64,000 nucleotides of DNA from Anthostomella pinea. Lineage: Eukaryota; Ascomycota; Sordariomycetes; Xylariales; Xylariaceae. Below the pieces are notes generated by a model. The model worked only from the letters and a program-made list of their open reading frames with translations, was not told the origin of the DNA and made no database searches. How positions within the stretch are numbered: the stretch's first letter is position 1; each line of letters starts with the position of its first letter. The stretch covers positions 620,001 to 684,000 of the forward strand of contig CAUWAG010000006.1 in the NCBI GenBank assembly GCA_963556695.1, in the 5' to 3' direction. Below, in pieces: positions 11,961 through 25,200 of this stretch. The position numbers were made by a program, and so were the translations under genes.

Positions 11961-13825
11961 ATGAAGATCTCGTGCATCGCCAAGTTCGTCGCCGCCGGCT
12001 TTCCCATATACGCGCTTGCCGATGCGGCCGCCTACTCGAACGACTTGCGGTACGAGCGCGCGTACTACGGCAAGTATCCCGCGCAGCAGTATATATCAGC
12101 CGGCGAGCTCAAGGCCCCTCACGTCGACGTCCTCCGGTGGGACGAATCATGAGACACAACGCTACACACGTTCCTGACGCCGCGAGGTGACGCGACGAGT
12201 ACGCCGCAGGCCACTATCCTGGACAGCAAGGCCAACCTGATATGGACGACGGAGTGGCAGGGCCAGCAGCTGTACAATCTGATGGTCCAGAGGTATAGGG
12301 GCGAGGACTACCTCACCTTTTGGTCGGGCAACGACGCGGTTGGAGGCCACGGCGCCGGGCAGATCCAGATGGTGAGATCTACACCTACCCAGTCGCTCAT
12401 CCCCGTGCTGTCAGAACTAATGCAGGAACTGCCAGCTGGATAAGCACTACAACCACTTCAAAGAGATCAAGGCCGCGAACGGGCTCGATGCGGACCTGCA
12501 CGACTTCCGCATCACCGAGGCCGGCACCGCCATGATCACCGTCTACGAGGTCGTACAGGCGGATCTCAACGAGGCCGGCAAGCCGCACTACGGTCCCGTA
12601 TGGGATTGTCTAGTTCAGGAGATCGATCTCGAGACGGGCGAGGCCCTGTTCCAGTGGCGCGCGCTGGATCACCTCACGGTGGGCGACAGCCTGCGGGCGA
12701 TCAGCGACGATGGCGAGGGCGACAGCCTCTACGACTTCTTCCACATGAACAGCATCGACAAGGACGCGCGTGGCAACTACCTGGTGTCGAGCCGGTACGC
12801 GCACAGCTTGACGTACATCAACGGCAGCGATGGCGAGGTGATCTGGATCCTAGGCGGCAAGCGCAACGTGTTCACGGACCTGTCCGACGGCCGGGCGACC
12901 GACTTTGCCTACCAGCACGACGCGCGATGATCCGACGGCCAGACCACTATCACCATCTTCGACAACGGCGTCGACGACCCGCATCCCACACGGGCGGACA
13001 CGCGGGGGCTCAAGGTCAGGGTTGACGAGCAGGCCATGACGGCGACTGTAGTGACAGAGTACCACAACCCACATGGAGTCCACGGCTTATCACAGGGATC
13101 ATTCCAGACGCTCCCCAATGGCAACGTGCTGCTCGGGTACGGCAACGCGGCGGCCTACACCGAGTTTGCGCCTGATGGGACCGCGCTGTGCGACACGCAC
13201 TTTGCGCCCGAGAACCGCTTCGGCTCGGGCGAGGTGCAGTCCTATCGCGTCTACAAGTACGAGTGGCACGGGTGGCCGACGACCAAGCCCGACGTAGTGA
13301 TTGGGCGGAAAGGCTATAAGAGCTGGGGCGTGTATGTGAGCTGGAACGGCGCAACTGAAGTCTCACGATGGGTTCTCCAGGGTTCCGACGGGCGTCAAGG
13401 CGCTGAGGAGATTTGGAAGGACCTTGCGAGCGAGAGGAAGGTCGACTTCGAGACGGAATTCGACCTGCGCGTGACGTATCCGCGATACCTGAGAGCGGCT
13501 GCCGTGGATGCTACTGGGCGCACGTTGGACGTCTCGGAGCCAGTAGATGGCCGCGACGTGAAAGGCGAGGTGAGTTATGGCAATCACGAGGCTTATGCGG
13601 CGGTCATGATGATGGCTAACCCGTTGTCAGGCGTGGGTATATCGAGCGATGACCTTTTCCGTGTATGACGGCTGGTTAATGCGGTTTCTGGTCGCATTCG
13701 GCGGCATGCTGATGCTGGGGACGTTGTTGCGGACGGTGGTGGTGGCTTGGAGTAGTTGGCCAAAACTCCGCTATCGTTGGATGATACGTCCCTGTAGGTT
13801 AGGCAGCCTTGAAAGCACAATATAA
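11961..13825 (+). pseudogene. Fungal arylsulfotransferase (ASST family) with two in-frame TGA codons
   Basis: Exons are 11961-12371, 12436-13569 and 13631-13825. The introns are GTGAGA...CCAG, with an AACTAAT branch-like site, and GTGAGT...TCAG. The joined frame starts with a signal peptide (MKISCIAKFVAAGFPIYALA). It runs through beta-propeller-type ASST sequence (ILDSKANLIWTTEWQGQQLY; MLDKHYNHFKEI; HDFRITEAGTAMITVYE; GEALFQWRALDH; FFHMNSIDKDARGNYLVSSR; DGEVIWILGGK; HNPHGVHGLSQGSFQ). It ends in one hydrophobic helix (WLMRFLVAFGGMLMLGTLL), the usual membrane anchor. Two TGA codons lie in frame. One is at 12150-12152 (after LRWDES) and one at 12928-12930 (after QHDAR, where the family has Trp, so TGG to TGA). 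Apart from these the gene is complete, which suggests recent loss. The family is predicted to be extracytoplasmic; its biochemical role in fungi is not settled. Confidence 0.85.
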
Positions 13826-14545
13826 CGGCTTGATTTACAATGGTTCGCGGACGCATTCGGTCGTGCGACGATGTGCAAATTGTGAGGACAGCGCAGCCAC
13901 GAGCCGTTGAGTCCAGTACCACTCGAGCAGTCTTGGCAGTTCAAGGTAGGGTGGTGGTGGTGGAGATCGACAGGAGGACACCGAAACATTAAGCCACGAG
14001 GTCGAGGTGGGATATTACCGCATATATGCACCAATCGGGGTCGGCATGCGGCATCCAATGCATCAGTGCATCAGATCCTGCTGTTATAATCACTCTGAAA
14101 CAACCTTAATGGCCGGGGGGGCTTGCATCCACGTCGCAGATATTGGAAACGCTCAACGGAATGGAACTTACATTTGGGAAGCGAATGACGTACGTCCAGA
14201 CACATTGCAATCTTCAATCTTCAACCTTGATGCCATGGAAGAGCAGTCATGATGAGCCGCAGTTGGAACGGAACCTTCCTTTGACGGCGGAACAGGGGAG
14301 GCGTGGTGCGATGATACCTACCTAGGGAAACCTCACATGCATCGTTGATGACGAGTAGAAAGATATCGCTTTTACTTCAATGTTGTATTTTGATTGAATC
14401 AGAACCAATGCTAGCTGGCTAGGGAATCGAAGTCTATGTGGTCGACGCCAAAGTCCGCCCAAGTGTATATAACCAGAACCAGAACGCCAGCCAACCCATG
14501 AACCCAATGCTCCATGATATTTTGTATAAATCCGGTATCCTTGGA
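13826..14545. other. 3' intergenic space between convergent arylsulfotransferase and sulfotransferase genes
   Basis: This is about 720 bp between two stop codons of converging genes. Open frames are short and no domain is visible. It should hold both polyadenylation regions, but I cannot place the sites. Confidence 0.5.
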
Positions 14546-15525
14546 CTAGGACGAGAACATGGACATCTGCACGTAGAAGATCAGGTAAATAAACATCCCG
14601 ATCAGCGCGACGATCTCGAGGCCCTGCAGCGCCACGTTGAGCATCTGGCGGCGGTTCCTCCGGCGCGACCGCGACACAAAGTCCGAGTTGTCGTTGACGT
14701 TGGGGAATTTGTCGCCGGCGGGCACCTGCTCGCCCAAAAACTCGCACAGCGGCTCCCAGCCGTCCTGGACGCGGAACTCGAGCAGGTTGTCGGGCGCGAC
14801 CATGCGCTTGACCTCCTCGTAGTGGCGTATGTAGACCTGCTTGCCGCGGTTCGGGAAGTCGCCCTCGAAGAAGGTGTCGAAGAACTTCTTGAGCATGGGG
14901 TAGTACATGCGCGCGGCCCAGCTGCAGTGCGACAGCGCGCGCAGCTCCGGGTCGGTGGCGCGCCAGTAGACCGTCTTCATGGTCGACGCGTGCCACGAGT
15001 CGACGTCGCGGCCCGTCAGCACCACTTTCGCCTCCGGGTACGCCTCGATCAGCTCCTTGGCGAACGCGCACGCCGGCCAGTCGCACACGGCCTGCGAGTT
15101 GCCCAGCAGCCGGTCCCAGTCCTTGCGCGTGAACGGCTGCCCGACCCCGTCGTACTTGGCCCGCAGCGCGTCCATCCACAGCAGTGCGTCCGGCGGGTTC
15201 TCGATCGAGCAGTTCATCATGTGATATGTGTCAACGTAGCCGAGCTGCTTCATGGCCGCTCGCATTGCTGTTGGGTGGCGCCGGTCAGCACGACGGTGTC
15301 TGGTAGTGTTGTCTCGGCGCCAAGGGTTTCGGGGTTTTCGGGGCGCAGGGCGGATAGGCCGGGAGTTGATTTGAGTCTTGACTTACATGCAGTTCCTGTG
15401 CGACCGGTGCCCAGTAGGAGCACCTTCATTGGCACTGTCCGCGTACATTGCCGGCGGTCGATGTCTGTGTCGCTGGTGAAGATGTCGGTAATGGGCTTTT
15501 TCGTGTATTTATCTGCGTAAGACAT
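14546..15525 (-). CDS. Membrane-anchored P-loop sulfotransferase (sulfotransferase-4 family)
   Basis: Exon 1 is 15525-15387 and exon 2 is 15267-14546, with a 119-nt intron GTAAGT...ACAG, giving 286 residues. The junction completes the nucleotide-binding loop: MKVLLLGTGRTGTASMRAAM, the phosphosulfate-binding P-loop of PAPS-dependent sulfotransferases in this fungal family. Further family features are YVDTYHM after the P-loop, the segment WDRLLGNSQAVCDWPACAFA, and KVVLTGRDVDSWHAST (3'-phosphate-binding Arg/Ser region). The C-terminus carries one hydrophobic helix (LNVALQGLEIVALIGMFIYL). Members are often mislabelled 'NAD-dependent epimerase'. The upstream leader contains a (CA)n run just before the ATG. 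The gene converges on the arylsulfotransferase pseudogene, so two sulfuryl-transfer families sit side by side. The acceptor substrate is unknown. Confidence 0.88.
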
Positions 15526-18500
15526 TGTGTGCGTATGTGTGTGTATATGTGTGATGAAGAAGTATGTAAACAGGTGACGTATAAAAGGGTATCTTGGCGA
15601 AGGGGATGGATTAACCATATGCACAAAGTAGGTGGTGTTCAGCAATGAGCGGATCTTGGTCGATAGTAGTACTGGTATCTCGAAGGAAAGGAGCGTGGGA
15701 TTGTCGATTATATCATTCAGTCTGTTGAAAGGAAGGATAGGAGTCCAGGTAGAGAAAAAACCGAAAACTGGCCATGCTCGCCATTTTGAAACTGCGCGTC
15801 CTTCATACTTCCTTCATCCCTACCCGTCATCCACATCTGATCCATCATCAAAGATGGTATGCACTATGGAGATCAACTGCCCGGCCGCCAACCCGCCCAG
15901 GCCTGCGGACGGACGGTGTACTAGGAGGGGGGAACGGCGTCTGGGCATAACTACCGTGCACGGTAATCACACTGCCATTGCCATGTACACGCGGTCTGGA
16001 GGTGCGCCGCCACACTCGTGTCCCCCGAGACACGCAAGTTCGCAGTAGTGTAGAATCTAAAATAGCACGCTGGAATTATGTAAGGTATGGGAGGAGCAGA
16101 GGAGGAGCACAGGAAGGCCCTTGTGTCGGTACCGACAACCGTACCTCAGGGTGCGCTGTGATAGGTCGACAATCCTCACCAATGACACGGCAGCAAGACG
16201 TACGCCGGTAGTTCCAGCGATAACATCGAAGTCTGTCCCCATTATCAATCCCGCCAAGCGCCAATCTCTTTCACATTCAACGAACTGTCGCGTGCTAGTT
16301 GAATCTTCAAAGCAGCATTCTTCTTCTTTCGCCCAATTGAAACGTCGAATTCGCCTTAGCCTATGAGAAGCTGAGAACCGGCCACCGGGATATACAGACA
16401 GGGGTTGGGTGATGAATGATGAATCCCTGTCCGTCTTCAACTTCCTTCGCTCTCGCTCTCCACTCTCCAGACCAACCCTACACTTGCACTCCACTCATGA
16501 CGAATGATGAATGACGCGGCATCGACCTGCATCAATTGTGTTGGTTGCTGTTTCAGTATGCATTAGGTAACCAAGTCCAACTTCCTCAAAGCCTCTTATC
16601 AACGAGGGTTCTGGAGCCGAGTTCAGGAGATGAGATGAGATGAAAATGTTAGCGGTAACTACTCATCATGATCAACAAAGACGAAACGAGGCCAGGTGCA
16701 GCACGTCCGCCGAAGAAGCAACATCACACTTCTGTCAATGTTGTTCGATAGAAACCAGCAGACAAGTCAATCCTTGAGGTGCATACTCACTCGGGGATGG
16801 CTACGTATTCTCGTGACCCGATCCGTCTGCTCTACTTGCCTTCCGTGTATTGATATAGTAATGAACCCGACTATGAACAAGACACTGTATGTGATACATT
16901 ATGACGGCGATAGTCGGTCGGGTCGCCGCAACCCAGGATATCGGCGGCTCGGGACACCGGTCTCTGAGGCGGCACCGGATTCAGGGTACGGATGCAACCC
17001 CGATAGCCGTGTCACGGCTCGGGCCCGCCATCCCTTTTCCACCCCCCTTTCCCTCCCCATGGACCACGACTATCGACATGAAACTCGAACCAGCACTCAT
17101 CTAATCGGGACCACATTGCTGCAGCCTTCATCATCAAACTCTGCTTTTGGCAGCCTTGGCAGTCTTCCACGTCAGCGCCGGCGCGTCTAGCCGCCGCCAT
17201 CGCCCAATAAACCGTGAGTACCACCCGTGCCCTAGACGGCTTCTCGAATATCTACCGTCTAGCTAATCTCCTAGTGCTCAACCTAGAACTTATTAGACAG
17301 CCCGTGGACGGCCCAACATCACCTAGTTATGCAAACTTGCCAAGCCGACTAGACACATGGACTTGCGAGTCGGAAACGAACTGCCTCTTCTAGCGACGGC
17401 ATCGATTTTGACTAGAAGCAGGGCCGTCCCTCACCTCACTGCCGCGTGCTCGGCCGGCTGTTCAAGGTGATAGTCACCTGCGCAGGGTCTCTAGTTGATT
17501 GTTCCAATGTCTCGAATATCCACCAGTCACGTCCCGTCGACGATCGTCTCTTGGCAACGTCCTGCAGCAATATGCAAATCTCCTCGCAATCAAACCTGCT
17601 TTCGCATGCGGCGATCGCTCGCTGTTGAGAGGGGGTTTTCCCAGTTGCCAGATGAGGACTCGGCTTGGCAAGTATTGCAACATCGCTTGCAGACATGGCA
17701 ACATCGACTCTGGACATGACAACCTCGGAGTGCTCCGCTCCACAGTCCAACATGAACCTCAAGCCAATGTTGGAACATGGCATGCGACCAACAACGCCCT
17801 CCGCCTTCCATTCTCGGCCGACGCTTTTCGGTCCGGTTTCACCAGTGTGAAGGTCTTGACCACGTCTCCCGCATCCCGCAACCCGACAGACTGTCTCAAA
17901 GAGGACGGGCAAAAGGGACCAGCGACGAAGCACACCGAGTCGCGTGCATCCAATATAATGATCAGGTCTTTGCTCTTCCTTCAGAGAAACAAGCATTCGG
18001 TTATCTGACCATCTCTGTCGGTGCTAGGAACGCCGATCTTACATAAGCCGCTGCCGTCCACGATCCTTCGGGCGTGCGCAACGCCCGTGCAAAAGATACA
18101 GGCCACATCTGCGACACGCAAGACATCCATCGCTGTGAGAGAACTTGACGTAGACACGTCATCGGTTCTCTTAATAGGTGGTTTCACAGCATTGCGCAAA
18201 GCGAAAACGAGATAAAAATACATATTACCATGGTTCCCCTTGCGAATGGCGAAGTTGAACTCTATACGGTCACCGAGGATTCTGATGATGAGAGCCCTTG
18301 GTCCTTCCAACCAGAATGACGTCGCATGCGCGTCCTTCTAATGTGATCCCTAGACCTACACGGGAATGGCTTCATTCTGCTGCTTTTTTGGGGATGCAGT
18401 CCAACGACGCTCATGACAGGCTTTTGATGACGTTATACAGTCGCCGGCACATCCCGCAGGCCTGAATCCTCCGAGGAAGATACCCTGCTGCTTCACGATT

Positions 18501-21500
18501 GGCGTTCAATCCCCAGTTCCGGACCCAGCAAAAGGGATTCAGGAACTCGCCAATGTCGGTCTGTCTCTCTCTCTATATATACATGTGCCTGCCACCACGC
18601 TGCCGCGACGTCAGTATGCGCGTAACGCCGCTGCAGCCGGCTTCCGAAAAACGTGGCGAGACCTTGGGAATCAAGCACCAGGTGATAGTCGTTCGGTATT
18701 GCGCGTCTCCAGGGTCCAGGGGAGTGTATGATTACTTGTATCCCGATGATCATGTCTAGCATGTAAAGACGGATTTGTTCGTAGGATCACCACACTACCC
18801 GTGGACTGAACTATAATTAGAAATATCCATTTTGAGGCTCGATCATATGATGAGTCAAGTTCAACGTCGAGTGGTTCCCTGTAGGCACAGTATCTCGACC
18901 TCTTGGTGAGCTATCCTTGTTGGAGCGACGTGATCGTAGTGATCAGTGACGTTGTTTTCTAGATGAGGTATGGATTGAACTCTGATCCTACATGAGTGTA
19001 GGTTGCGAGCGTGTCGATAGCCAGAGCAACGAAGGGAGTTGTAGATACCACGCCCACTGGTCGATGAACGATATATTAATTAGAACATATCACCATTCAC
19101 GCGACGTAGCCTGAGTCTCCGAGTAGCTAACCCTGAGATGGCAGGTATAGGCATCTGACGTTCGTGCCATCTATACTCACTCGTCTAGCCAACGTAGATC
19201 GAGTCCCTCGCAATTGAGATGCCTGGCTCTGGCTTCCTACTTGACGGTGGCGGTCTGCAATTCCACGGCCACCTAGAGAGTAGTACGGACCAGAGTCGAA
19301 CAGTCCTCAAAGGGAGCTGTGTAAGTAACGGACCCCTGAATTCCACACCATGAACAGGAGCTTGGCCACTCATTTCTCACACGACCTGAAGTCCGTAAAG
19401 TAAAGTTCCACGCCACCAAGCTATACGTCGAGCGGATATCGGATAGCGCTGACATCACCGGATTTGAGCAGCCATGTGAGGCTCGTAGTCCCTGTAACCC
19501 GCGGCGTTAGAAGCCATGCACATGTAGTTTCCTCGGCCGATATCGCCAGAGCATTACTCCCGGCAGGCTGGCACAGCAAGCACCCGCCGTTCCGTTGTAG
19601 CCTTGGGACAATATCGTAGCGGCATGGGACCCTTACCGAGGCCGAGATTTCCAAGGCACTGGTGAGCCGAGTGCAGGGAAGGAACCGAGCCTTGTGATAT
19701 GCCTAGGGTTATCTTATTCGTGAGTTGTTACCGATGACGATGCCAGTGACGATCTGTGCCAAATACACAACCTCGCTCAGATCATCTGCCGTCCTGATTG
19801 GTAGGAGATGCGAGGTTGGCTCCGGTTCGGGATATGGAGCAGTTCCCAGCCGGCACGTAAACTACCATGCACAGCTGGGGCGTCGTTATTTCAACGGGCT
19901 TAGACGCAGCAGTGTTCCTGTCTTCAGCTTCTCCACGATGATATCTCGAGGCGCTTATTGCTTTGACACAAATAGTCATGTTCTATACTACTCATTATCT
20001 CGTAGAATAGTAGGTTCATCGACAAACAGCGCGCATTTAGGCCTCTCAGATAGTAGGATCACATCCTAGGGACGATGTCCGAAGCCAGTAACAGACAGTC
20101 AGCCCCTGAATGGCCCTGAATAAAGTAAACCAAGATTGGATGAGGTGAATTCTTCTTCAGTGTTACAATTTGCATGTGTTGAGACGCGTATTACTGCTTT
20201 GCACAGTGAGTGAACCTTTGTTACAAGGCCAAAACCTAATGTTTGGGACAGAGTAGGCGGGAACTGCATACATCTGGTCTCAGCTGCTTTCGTATAAATA
20301 CGGTTGGAGGTCTGAAAGTCAGGGGGGTTGGCAATGTGATAACCACGGCCGATACGCTACCTGAAGATGGATATGTTTGAACCCCTTCCCTGACGGACAA
20401 TTCATTCCGCGTCTTGAAACCCCATGTGATATGTCCATCAAGTGGTACCAATGGAAGCAATAAGACAAAACAGGATGGACCGCTCAGCTTCCAACTATCT
20501 AACCACGTCATGCCGCTATATACACTCATAAGCTAACCACCCAGCTCCAGAGCATACCCTTCGCGACTCACTACCTACAGCTGCCCCTTCGCGCAACCCA
20601 ATCACACCACCCGACCTCTTCGGCCCTAGTCAGCGTCAAGAACGACCATCCAGCCGAGTATAAGACAGATAAGTACCTAGGTATCCAGGCAATTCAGCAG
20701 TACTACGCCATCCAAACCCGCATGAAGCACATACAGGACGTCCACCTTCCGCACAGAGCGCAAGGACCGCAAGACCCTGAGCACACCACCCCATCCCCAT
20801 TCACCCACCCCTTCCACAGACCCAAAGACGATACATCTACCCCATCCCCTCACCATTCCCAAGACCTAGAACCGACCTCCGGTAAAGCCAACCCATGCGA
20901 GTCATCACGCTACCGAGGGTATCGACCTTACTGTACCTCCCAATATCAACCCCGAGCAAAAGTACCGACAACCTCAACACGTCCCGTGCCCCGCGTCCCA
21001 AGGGGCAAACCACACACAAACACACCGCCTCAAGAACCTCAGTCACCAATGTCGAAGGTGTACCTGTCGCATGCCACCTCAACAAGCTTCAGATACAAAA
21101 GAGGTCACATGGTAACGTGCGCCAGTCCAGGCGGGTAACGTTAATATCCGCAGCTGGCTGGTGTAGACACATGCCTATGCCACCCACCACTCGCGATGAA
21201 TCAATATTTCAAGCGCTTCTTGCGGCTCGGGTTTGATCCTTGTAATCGTTTATCCCCTGCGCCGCATGACAGCGCGCCCACTGCTTACTTATTACAGTCC
21301 TTGGCTCCCGCTCCCACTAGCAGGAACCAAAAGTTCTGGCTCGCTTGAGCCTATGGCTGGCTTGCTGGCTGGCTGGCTGACCGTTTCGTTATCATACATT
21401 GTGAGCGAAAACGGTAAATCTTCCTGTCGTATAGAAATGGCGCTCCAGAGTCCAGGGAGCCTGGTTGGTTGGGCGGAGGCCACATCGCTTCGCTGACTAT

Positions 21501-22286
21501 ACACTGCAGCTGGGCCGATATACTTCAGGGGTAAGTAGATCTTCAGGCCCTATTCACGTTTTTCATCGGTCGTGGGGCGTTCCGTAAGGTAATCTTCTCA
21601 TCGTCATCATTATAAGAAAGGTAACCAGATAAGCAGGTGTGAACAGAGTGACTATGACACAGCACTGGCATGTTTCGCCACCAAATGATCAAGGAGAAGG
21701 TCTGGTAAAAGTCACATTCGACAAGCCTAGTCTTGCCAATATTGTATCAACTACCACACATGACAAATGCCCCCTTGACCAATCTTCCCAAAGCCATTGA
21801 AGACAAGACAGCGCAAACATGCAGCCTGCGGTGCAGAAACCATTTTGTCATGTACAGGAACACTAATCTGACAGTACAAGCAAACGCCTTCTTTGCTTTG
21901 GACTGAACCATAGCCGCGGGTACCCAGACGAAGCCTCAAATCTTCCATGGAGCGACTCTGGGAAAAGATCAATCGTCCGTCCGGGACAACTCGGGCGATG
22001 GGTAAGGGTCCCTGTTCTCCTACAACTCCAAAACAGTTGCAAATGCATGCGTCCGGGGTATGTGCTTGTTGGTGTATGCATTGGATGCAGTCGCGGCGAC
22101 GGTTAGTGTGCGCGGTGGAAGTAGGTTGAGGACCGCGACAGGCGGCGGATTACAGAAGTGAAAAATGAGTAACAAGGAGATTCGTAGACGTCGTAAGGAC
22201 CCATAGCCGGGTCTTCGTAACGCGATATGTCAAGGGTGAGAAGGGGTATAGTAAGTGATTGACAAGAATCGAAGCATGGTTGGAGA
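15526..22286. other. Gene-poor region of about 6.8 kb
   Basis: No open frame here shows a recognisable domain, a signal peptide with coherent mature sequence, or a conserved intron pattern. The largest (17499-18008 + and 17436-17996 -) overlap antisense over the same bases and look like chance frames. Visible sequence features are a short (CT)n/(TA)n microsatellite near 18565-18585, near-repeated phrases around 17660-17730 ('gacatggcaacatcgact' and 'ggacatgacaacctc'), a C/A-rich stretch at about 20730-21020, and a (CTGG)n run near 21355-21378. Base composition looks like the flanks rather than the AT-rich block further on. Confidence 0.5.
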
Positions 22287-25200
22287 TCAAGCGCGTGACC
22301 GCAGAGTGCTCATTGGTGTGGTAGCAGTTGACGACTGCCCAGGATGAGTGTGAGTATGAGAATGCGAGTGCATATTGGAAAGACGCCCGCGCTTGGACGC
22401 GTGGGACAATGTTCCAACGTCGTGTTTCCCTATCAGTGAGTGTTAGCATCGCCACCTCTCCAAGGGTTCTTCTAGGACAACTTACCATCGCAACAAGCTC
22501 TAACATTCTCGAGCCTGTCAGATTCTCTGTCCTGCTGCTCAATCATCTGTCGTAGGTCCTCAGCACTATCGTGCACCTCGCTGGCCTCGTAGATGGCGCC
22601 CTCATGGGGGGTGTGACTCCTGCTTCTCATACTGCTGAACGTGCCACCTAGGGTACTTCTCGATTTCCAGTATCCGCTTAGCCGTCCGAGCGTACCACCA
22701 CGGGTACCTTCTCTCTCATGCGTTGGCGTCAAAGTTGGGATGCTCATAGACATATCAACATTAGGCGACTCGTTGCGCGTGGTTCTCGAATTGTAAGACG
22801 ATAGGGATGGTGGTGGTCGCGCTCTATTACCGTTCGCAGGTCTTCGGTTGATGGCTGGGTTGAACTCATCGACGTCTTCTTGGGTGATGTGCCCGGCCAT
22901 CTCCTCCGCATCGGTCTGGTGCTCTTCGCCAGTCCGGAGCAGAAGGTACGAGAGAGCATTGAACCAAGTCTCGTGGCGTTGACCAGTGGTGCAGGTGAAC
23001 TTGATGGTCCGGCCAGGAGAAATGATGATGAGACTCTTCCGATGAAGGCCGGGTGGCATAGGGTTGTCGTCGGTAACCACACGAACGGCCTCGATTGGGA
23101 CACTCTTTGCCTTTAACTCAGCACGGCCGGCAGTGGATGGATCGCGATCACTCCAGTACAGAGTCCTTGTGTAGGGATGCACCCAGAAGTACCGCCGGTG
23201 CCTGTTCTCCGACATCTCCCCCCGCCCAGCTTTGCGAGTGTATTTCCACAAATACTCACCAATCATCGTCTGTGTGATAGCTTGGATCATACGAGGATCT
23301 GTGCCTGGGCCGAATCCAGCTGCGTCAATGCTCATCTCCGGTCGAGCATTGAACCTAGTGTCTATCTCCGAGGCAAAGGAAGACATAGATGACTGCCTGC
23401 TGCGAGCCGGCATCTTCGTCGGAGAGTGAATATCTGCGTAGCCTGGTGTTCTACCCGCGCGAGGTGTAGCGGAAGCTGGAGATAGAGGTGCCTTGCCGCT
23501 TGGAGTCTGCGGACGGGAAGAGGTGGGGCAATAGGCAGACGCGGGCAGGAAGGGAGGTCCCATGGACCCCTTTCCACCACTGGATGAGTTTGTCCGTGCA
23601 GCCTCTATGACCTCGCGGTGGTTGGGAGGCAGAGGCGGTATGTTCAGCATGGGAGCTCGTGCACTAGCCGAGCTTCCTGGTCGTCGAGAAGGTACCGGCT
23701 CCGGCGCAGACACAGGCCCGGAGTCACCCATTCTGTGTCTGGCTCGTGCCACGCTGCCTACACTATCTTGTGAGGAGCGTCTGACGCGCACCGTAGAAGC
23801 AGACGGTGAAGGTGCGTCTTCATAAGGGGTGATGACAACTTCACCTCGCCCAGTGGTGATCCGAACAGAGTCCTGGGACATGCGACGTTGATTCTTCATT
23901 AAGCGGTCCAAGGCATCGGCTGTGAGTATAGTCTGGGAGCTTTGATGGGAAGTATCGATAGGTTGCTTTCGTGGACGGGCATCGGTGTTTGTGGACATCT
24001 CCTTGAATGGTCGCTGGGATTCTGGGGTGTCAGAACCAACCACGTTACTTGGTGATTGACGGGTATCGTCTTCGGCAATGATGGGTGCGGCAGAGCCCTT
24101 GCTCTTCCTCCCGAATGGCGTGTGTGGTTCGCGATCTTCCCGTAGGACAATGAAAGCTTCGCGTCTTGGACTCCTCGGTGTGGGAATCTCAATAGGTTCA
24201 GTCTGGATAGAGCTCACGGAGGACAAGCCCAGGGAAGGACGGACTATAGTCAAGGTCTTTCTGAGAGCTTCAAGCTCCGAAGCGTGGCTAGCCAGAAGCC
24301 TGTCTTTCTCTGCTGAACTCTGCTGCTGGTGGGCAGCAAGAATGTTGGCATGTTCCGCCCTGGCAGCATCCAGTTCCTGGGCCAGAGCAGCGTCGCCGTC
24401 CCTCTTCAACTGATCTAGCTGCTTCGAATGACTTTCACCAAGGGCCTCTAGAGCTTCTGAGTGGCTGAGCTCGCGGTCTTGCTTGAGTGCATCTAGAGTG
24501 CTGGCGTGCTCCGTCTTCAGGTTAGACAGCGCACGATCTAAGGAGACTTGATGTTCGGCACGTAGAGAAGCTAAAGCCGCGACATGGGCAGAGTTAAGTT
24601 CCTCCAATTCGCGTAGTCGTGCCGAGTCATGTTCGTTCTTAATGTTCTCTAGAACAATTCCATGGCTGGCAGCCAACGCAGCCAATTCCCTGGATTTAGC
24701 GGCTTCGCTATCTTGACGAAGGCGAGTTAGCTCGCGTGAGTGAGCATCAGCGAGCTCTTGGAGTTCCTGCGCATGAGCAGCCTTATGCTCGCCCTTGGAA
24801 GACTCCAGAGCCGCAGCGTGACTAGCTCCAAGCGCCGCCAATTCTCTGGCTTTGGCAGATTCGCCATCTTGTCGAAGATTTTCCAGTTCTCGGGAATGGA
24901 CATCGGCCAACTCCTGCAACTTCTGTTTGAGCGTTTCTCCATGCTCGTTTTTGTGTGCCTCCAAGTCCGTGGCATGTTGTGCACTCAAAGCCGCCAGGTT
25001 TCTCTTGTTGGCCAACTCGTTTTCTTGACGAAGCGCTTCGAGCTCTTCCGAATGGGCGTTGGCAAGGTCCTCCAGCAGCTTGATTCTAGAAGACTCGTTT
25101 TCAGCCTTCAACACGTCGAGGTCTTTGAGGTGGCTTGTTGCAAGGTCCTCAAGCTCTTGAGATCTCGCTGCTGCATGTTCGCTCTTGAGGAAATCAATCT

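Noticed and set aside
14438..15520. 360-residue plus-strand open frame over the sulfotransferase
   Set aside because: Antisense shadow. The minus strand has the P-loop, a proper intron and a membrane anchor, whereas this frame has only low-complexity Val/Arg/Leu sequence.
17436..18008. Two overlapping frames of 169 and 186 residues on opposite strands
   Set aside because: Neither has a domain, signal peptide or coherent composition, and each is as open as the other, so chance is the simpler explanation.
20722..21138. 138-residue Pro/Ser/His-rich frame
   Set aside because: It is explained by a C/A-rich low-complexity tract, with no domain and no supporting gene structure.
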